This document shows positions 6,574 through 8,688 of a stretch of DNA of 8,688 bases, one piece after another. The stretch spans positions 1 through 8,688 of the forward strand of contig NZ_CALTZE010000143.1 of assembly GCF_943913695.1 (NCBI RefSeq). Reading direction: 5' to 3'. Numbering within the stretch: the first letter of the stretch is position 1; every line of letters begins with the position of its first letter. Made by a program: the position numbers and the translations under genes. This stretch comes from an uncultured Marmoricola sp. GTDB taxonomy: Bacteria; Actinomycetota; Actinomycetes; Propionibacteriales; Nocardioidaceae. The notes under the pieces were generated by a model. It worked only from the letters and a program-made list of their open reading frames with translations. It was not told the DNA's origin and did no database searches.

Positions 6574-8022
6574 GTGTCCGAGCCCCTTCCCGGCGAGCCG
6601 CTGCTCATCTCCGAGGTGCAGGCACGCGTCGCCGCCGAGCTGGAGCGGCTCTCACCCGTGCTCGGCGAGCTGGGCGCCCGCTTCGCCGAGGCCGGCGAGG
6701 AGCTCGCCCTCGTCGGCGGCCCGGTGCGCGACACCATGCTCGGGCGGCTGCAGCAGGACCTCGACCTGACCACCTCGGCGCGCCCGGAGGTCACCGAGCG
6801 CCTGCTCACCGGCTGGGCGGAGGCGACCTGGGACATCGGCCGCGCCTTCGGCACCATCGGCTCGCGCAAGGGGCCCTGGACGATCGAGATCACGACGTAC
6901 CGCTCCGAGGCCTACGACCCCGAGAGCCGCAAGCCCGCGGTGGAGTACGGCGACAGCCTGGCCGGCGACCTCGGCCGGCGTGACTTCACCGTCAACGCCA
7001 TGGCGCTGACGCTTCCCGCCGGGCAGCTCGAGGACCCCTTCGGCGGGGTGATCGACCTCGCCGAGCGGCGGTTGCGCACCCCCGGCACCCCCGAGGCCTC
7101 CTTCTCCGACGACCCGCTGCGGATGCTGCGCGCGGCCCGCTTCTCCGCCCAGCTCGGCTTCCGGGTCGACGACGACGTGGTCCGTGCGATGCGCGAGATG
7201 GCCGAGCGGATCACGATCGTCTCCGCCGAGCGGGTGCGCGACGAGCTGATCAAGCTGCTGCTCGCGCCCGACCCGGTGCGCGGGCTGCGGCTGCTGGTGG
7301 AGACCGGCCTGGCCGCGCACGTGCTGCCCGAGCTCCCCGCGTTGGTGCTCGAGCGCGACGAGCACCACAGCCACAAGGACGTCTACGAGCACTCCCTGAC
7401 CGTGCTCGAGCAGTCGATCGACCTGCAGGACCGGCTCGGCGGGCCCGACTTCGTCTCCCGGTTCGCCGCGCTGATGCACGACGTCGGCAAGCCCCGCACC
7501 CGGCGCTTCCTCGACGACGGCAGCGTCACCTTCCACCACCACGACGTGGTCGGCGCCAAGCTCACCCGCAAGCGGATGCAGGCGCTGCGCTTCTCCAAGG
7601 AGCAGACCGAGGCGGTGAGCCGGCTGGTGGAGCTGCACCTGCGCTTCCACGGCTACGGCGACGGCGAGTGGACCGACTCCGCCGTACGCCGCTACGTGCG
7701 CGACGCCGGCGACCAGCTGGCCCGGCTGCACGTGCTGACCCGGGCCGACTGCACCACCCGCAACCGCCGCAAGGCCGAGCGGCTGCGGCGCGCCTACGAC
7801 GACCTCGAGGCCCGCATCGAGCGGCTGGAGGCCGAGGAGGAGCTGGCCTCGATCCGCCCCGACCTCGACGGCAACCAGATCATGGAGATCCTCGGCCTCG
7901 GCCCGGGTCGCGAGGTCGGCGAGGCCTACCGCTTCCTGCTCGAGCTGCGCCTCGACCGCGGCCCGCTCACCGAGGCGGAGGCGGCCGAGGCGCTGCGCGC
8001 GTGGTGGGCCGCCCGGGGCTAG
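6574..8022 (+). CDS. cca: CCA tRNA nucleotidyltransferase (class II, with HD domain)
   Basis: Adds or repairs the 3'-terminal CCA of tRNAs from CTP and ATP in the cytoplasm. Mycobacterial annotation calls it pcnA. Its 482 residues are close to M. tuberculosis PcnA. The nucleotidyltransferase head has LVGGPVRD (47-53) and the metal-binding pair Asp62 and Asp64 in QDLDLTT. RRDFTVNAMAL (135-145) and DDPLRMLRAARFSAQLGF (179-196) are the family's next motifs. A C-terminal HD phosphohydrolase domain follows (about 264-395): His273 in VYEHSL, His302-Asp303 in LMHDVGKP, the FHHHD stretch (320-324), LVELHLRFHG and Asp392. I chose GTG 6574 over ATG 6538 because of the leaderless -10 box and the family length. 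It is divergent from the envelope operon; mutT4, which lies between them in M. tuberculosis, is absent. All expected motifs are intact. Confidence 0.96.
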   Translation: MSEPLPGEPLLISEVQARVAAELERLSPVLGELGARFAEAGEELALVGGPVRDTMLGRLQQDLDLTTSARPEVTERLLTGWAEATWDIGRAFGTIGSRKGPWTIEITTYRSEAYDPESRKPAVEYGDSLAGDLGRRDFTVNAMALTLPAGQLEDPFGGVIDLAERRLRTPGTPEASFSDDPLRMLRAARFSAQLGFRVDDDVVRAMREMAERITIVSAERVRDELIKLLLAPDPVRGLRLLVETGLAAHVLPELPALVLERDEHHSHKDVYEHSLTVLEQSIDLQDRLGGPDFVSRFAALMHDVGKPRTRRFLDDGSVTFHHHDVVGAKLTRKRMQALRFSKEQTEAVSRLVELHLRFHGYGDGEWTDSAVRRYVRDAGDQLARLHVLTRADCTTRNRRKAERLRRAYDDLEARIERLEAEEELASIRPDLDGNQIMEILGLGPGREVGEAYRFLLELRLDRGPLTEAEAAEALRAWWAARG

Positions 8023-8028
8023 GTCCTC

Positions 8029-8064
8029 CGGCACGACCGCAACGTGAGCCGGCTCATGGTGCCG
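8029..8064. repeat. Nested inverted repeat downstream of cca
   Basis: An outer stem CGGCAC (8029-8034) pairs with GTGCCG (8059-8064) and encloses a perfect 12-bp palindrome TGAGCCGGCTCA (8045-8056). The palindrome is off-centre (10 bases on one side, 2 on the other). It begins 6 bases after the cca stop. It could be part of the transcript end or a dimeric protein-binding site; the sequence alone does not decide. Confidence 0.45.
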
Positions 8065-8065
8065 T

Positions 8066-8088
8066 AACCGCCGCACCCAGGCGGCGTT
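8066..8088 (+). terminator. Possible intrinsic terminator hairpin between cca and the SRPBCC gene
   Basis: CGCCGC (8069-8074) pairs with GCGGCG (8081-8086) across a 6-base loop. The stem extends by AA/TT if C8068 bulges. There is only a weak T-run after it (TTGCTC), as is common for high-GC actinobacterial hairpins. It lies 46 bases after the cca stop. It might also be a chance GC stem. Confidence 0.4.
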
Positions 8089-8135
8089 GCTCCCGCCGTA
8101 CGCCGTCCTGCCTTTCCTGTCCCGCCCGTCCTGCC

Positions 8136-8142
8136 GAGGAGA
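8136..8142 (+). promoter_or_regulatory. Strong ribosome binding site of the SRPBCC gene
   Basis: GAGGAGA lies 3 bases before ATG 8146 (core GAGG ends 6 bases before it), the best Shine-Dalgarno in the window. It fixes the start and shows this gene is translated independently of cca. I see no convincing -10/-35 pair in 8023-8135. Confidence 0.75.
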
Positions 8143-8145
8143 ACC

Positions 8146-8610
8146 ATGCCGCTGACCGACGTCACCCCGCTCGAGGCCGAGATCGAGATCGACGCCCCGC
8201 CGGCCCGGGTCTGGGAGCTGGTGAGCGATCTGCGGCGGATGCCGCGGTGGAGCGAGCAGACGATGAAGGTGTTCGCGCGCGGCGAGATGGGCCAGGGCAC
8301 CACCATGGTCAACCTGAACCGCAAGGGCTGGCGGGTCTGGCCGACGCAGTCGAAGGTCGTGGACTGGGTGCCGGAGCAGCGGGTCGCCTTCCGGGTCAAG
8401 GAGAACTGGACCGTCTGGTCCTTCGACCTCTCCCCGACCCCCGGCGGCAGCACCCGCGTCGTCCATCGCCGCGAGGCACCCCAGGGCATCTCCGACCTCT
8501 CCGTACGCCTGACCAAGGTCGCTCTCGGCGGCGTCGACTCCTTCACCGCCGGCCTCCAGCGCGGCATGCACCAGACCCTCGCCCGCGTGAAGGCCGCCGC
8601 CGAGTCCTGA
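8146..8610 (+). CDS. SRPBCC / START-like (polyketide cyclase-dehydrase type) family protein
   Basis: A small cytosolic protein of 154 residues with the SRPBCC helix-grip fold, which forms a deep pocket for a hydrophobic ligand. The N-terminal strand and first helix are diagnostic: IEIDAPPARVWELVSDL (13-29), followed by MPRWSEQ, matching the usual pattern of I-x-I-A-A-P-x-x-V-W-x-x-x-x-D followed by a Pro-x-W. Middle strands (about 50-110) hold several tryptophans (W62, W65, W74, W88, W91), as in ligand-lined members. The C-terminal long helix is about 117-150. Length is normal for a single-domain member. The ligand and role cannot be told from sequence; family members bind lipids, polyketides or act as co-chaperone-like proteins. 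It lies 123 bases after cca on the same strand with its own strong ribosome binding site, so a shared pathway with cca is not implied. Confidence 0.88.
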   Translation: MPLTDVTPLEAEIEIDAPPARVWELVSDLRRMPRWSEQTMKVFARGEMGQGTTMVNLNRKGWRVWPTQSKVVDWVPEQRVAFRVKENWTVWSFDLSPTPGGSTRVVHRREAPQGISDLSVRLTKVALGGVDSFTAGLQRGMHQTLARVKAAAES

Positions 8611-8622
8611 CCCCCCACCCGC

Positions 8623-8688
8623 CGACCAGTCACTTGCGAGGCGCGACCAGTCAGTTGCGAGGCGCGACCGGTCAGTTGCGAGGCGCGA
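8623..8688. repeat. 21-bp tandem repeat array, continuing past the window edge
   Basis: Three complete direct copies (8623-8643, 8644-8664, 8665-8685) plus the first three bases of a fourth. The shared core is ACCAGTCAGTTGCGAGGC. Copy 1 differs from copy 2 at one base (C for G at unit position 11) and copy 3 at one base (G for A at position 6). Each unit contains GAC-NN-GTC, which becomes a perfect palindrome GACCGGTC in copy 3. The array starts 12 bases after the SRPBCC stop codon. Total copy number is unknown because the window ends inside it. Five of six frames through the unit lack stops, but nothing shows it is coding. Confidence 0.9.

Noticed and set aside
6652..8571. 639-codon minus-strand frame opposite cca and the SRPBCC gene
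   Set aside because: Low-complexity Gly/Ala/Leu/His-rich translation of antisense DNA. Both genes on the plus strand have clear domains and, for SRPBCC, a strong ribosome binding site.
8019..8688. Minus-strand frame running through the 21-bp repeats as a QLTGRAS heptapeptide
   Set aside because: The frame is open because 21 is a multiple of three, and five of six frames through the unit lack stops. It continues antisense to the SRPBCC gene and has no start signal in the window.
8623..8688. The repeat array as a CRISPR
   Set aside because: Units are directly abutting with no unique spacers, and the unit is shorter than usual CRISPR repeats.
1..8688. tRNA, rRNA, riboswitch, insertion sequence or phage genes
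   Set aside because: I looked for them and saw no supporting sequence. Outside the genes there are only short spacers.

Overview
The window is very GC-rich DNA (above 70% by eye) with GTG starts, leaderless-type promoters and strong G/C codon bias. It comes from a high-GC actinobacterium. Gene content and order match the conserved cell-envelope cluster that lies near the replication origin in Mycobacterium tuberculosis: pcnA (Rv3907c), Rv3909, Rv3910/mviN and sigM (Rv3911). A Nocardioides-like member of the Propionibacteriales is my best guess; that is an inference from style and synteny, not a proven assignment.

Layout. From about 6531 down to 1, four genes run leftward (minus strand) and are packed as one operon: a secreted and membrane-anchored DUF6049-type protein (6531-4294), the lipid II flippase MurJ (4297-2603, overlapping by 4 bases), a membrane pseudokinase with an extracellular discoidin-like domain (2565-586), and the ECF sigma factor SigM (from 558, cut by the left window edge). 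A 42-base divergent intergenic region (6532-6573) separates this operon from two rightward genes: CCA tRNA nucleotidyltransferase (6574-8022) and an SRPBCC/START-like protein (8146-8610). The 123 bases between those two hold two inverted repeats, one of them terminator-like. Right after the SRPBCC gene a 21-bp tandem repeat starts and runs off the right window edge.

How the genes fit together. The leftward operon looks like a cell-wall synthesis and control unit. MurJ moves lipid II outward. The pseudokinase lacks all catalytic motifs and probably acts as a phosphorylation-dependent adaptor, as shown for the equivalent part of mycobacterial MviN. SigM can feed envelope state into transcription. 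In M. tuberculosis MurJ and the pseudokinase are one polypeptide; here they are two genes, and mutT4, which sits between pcnA and Rv3909 there, is absent. The points most worth a second look are the split flippase/pseudokinase, a GarA-like phospho-acceptor motif in the pseudokinase linker, the interlocked divergent leaderless promoters, and the 21-bp repeat array.
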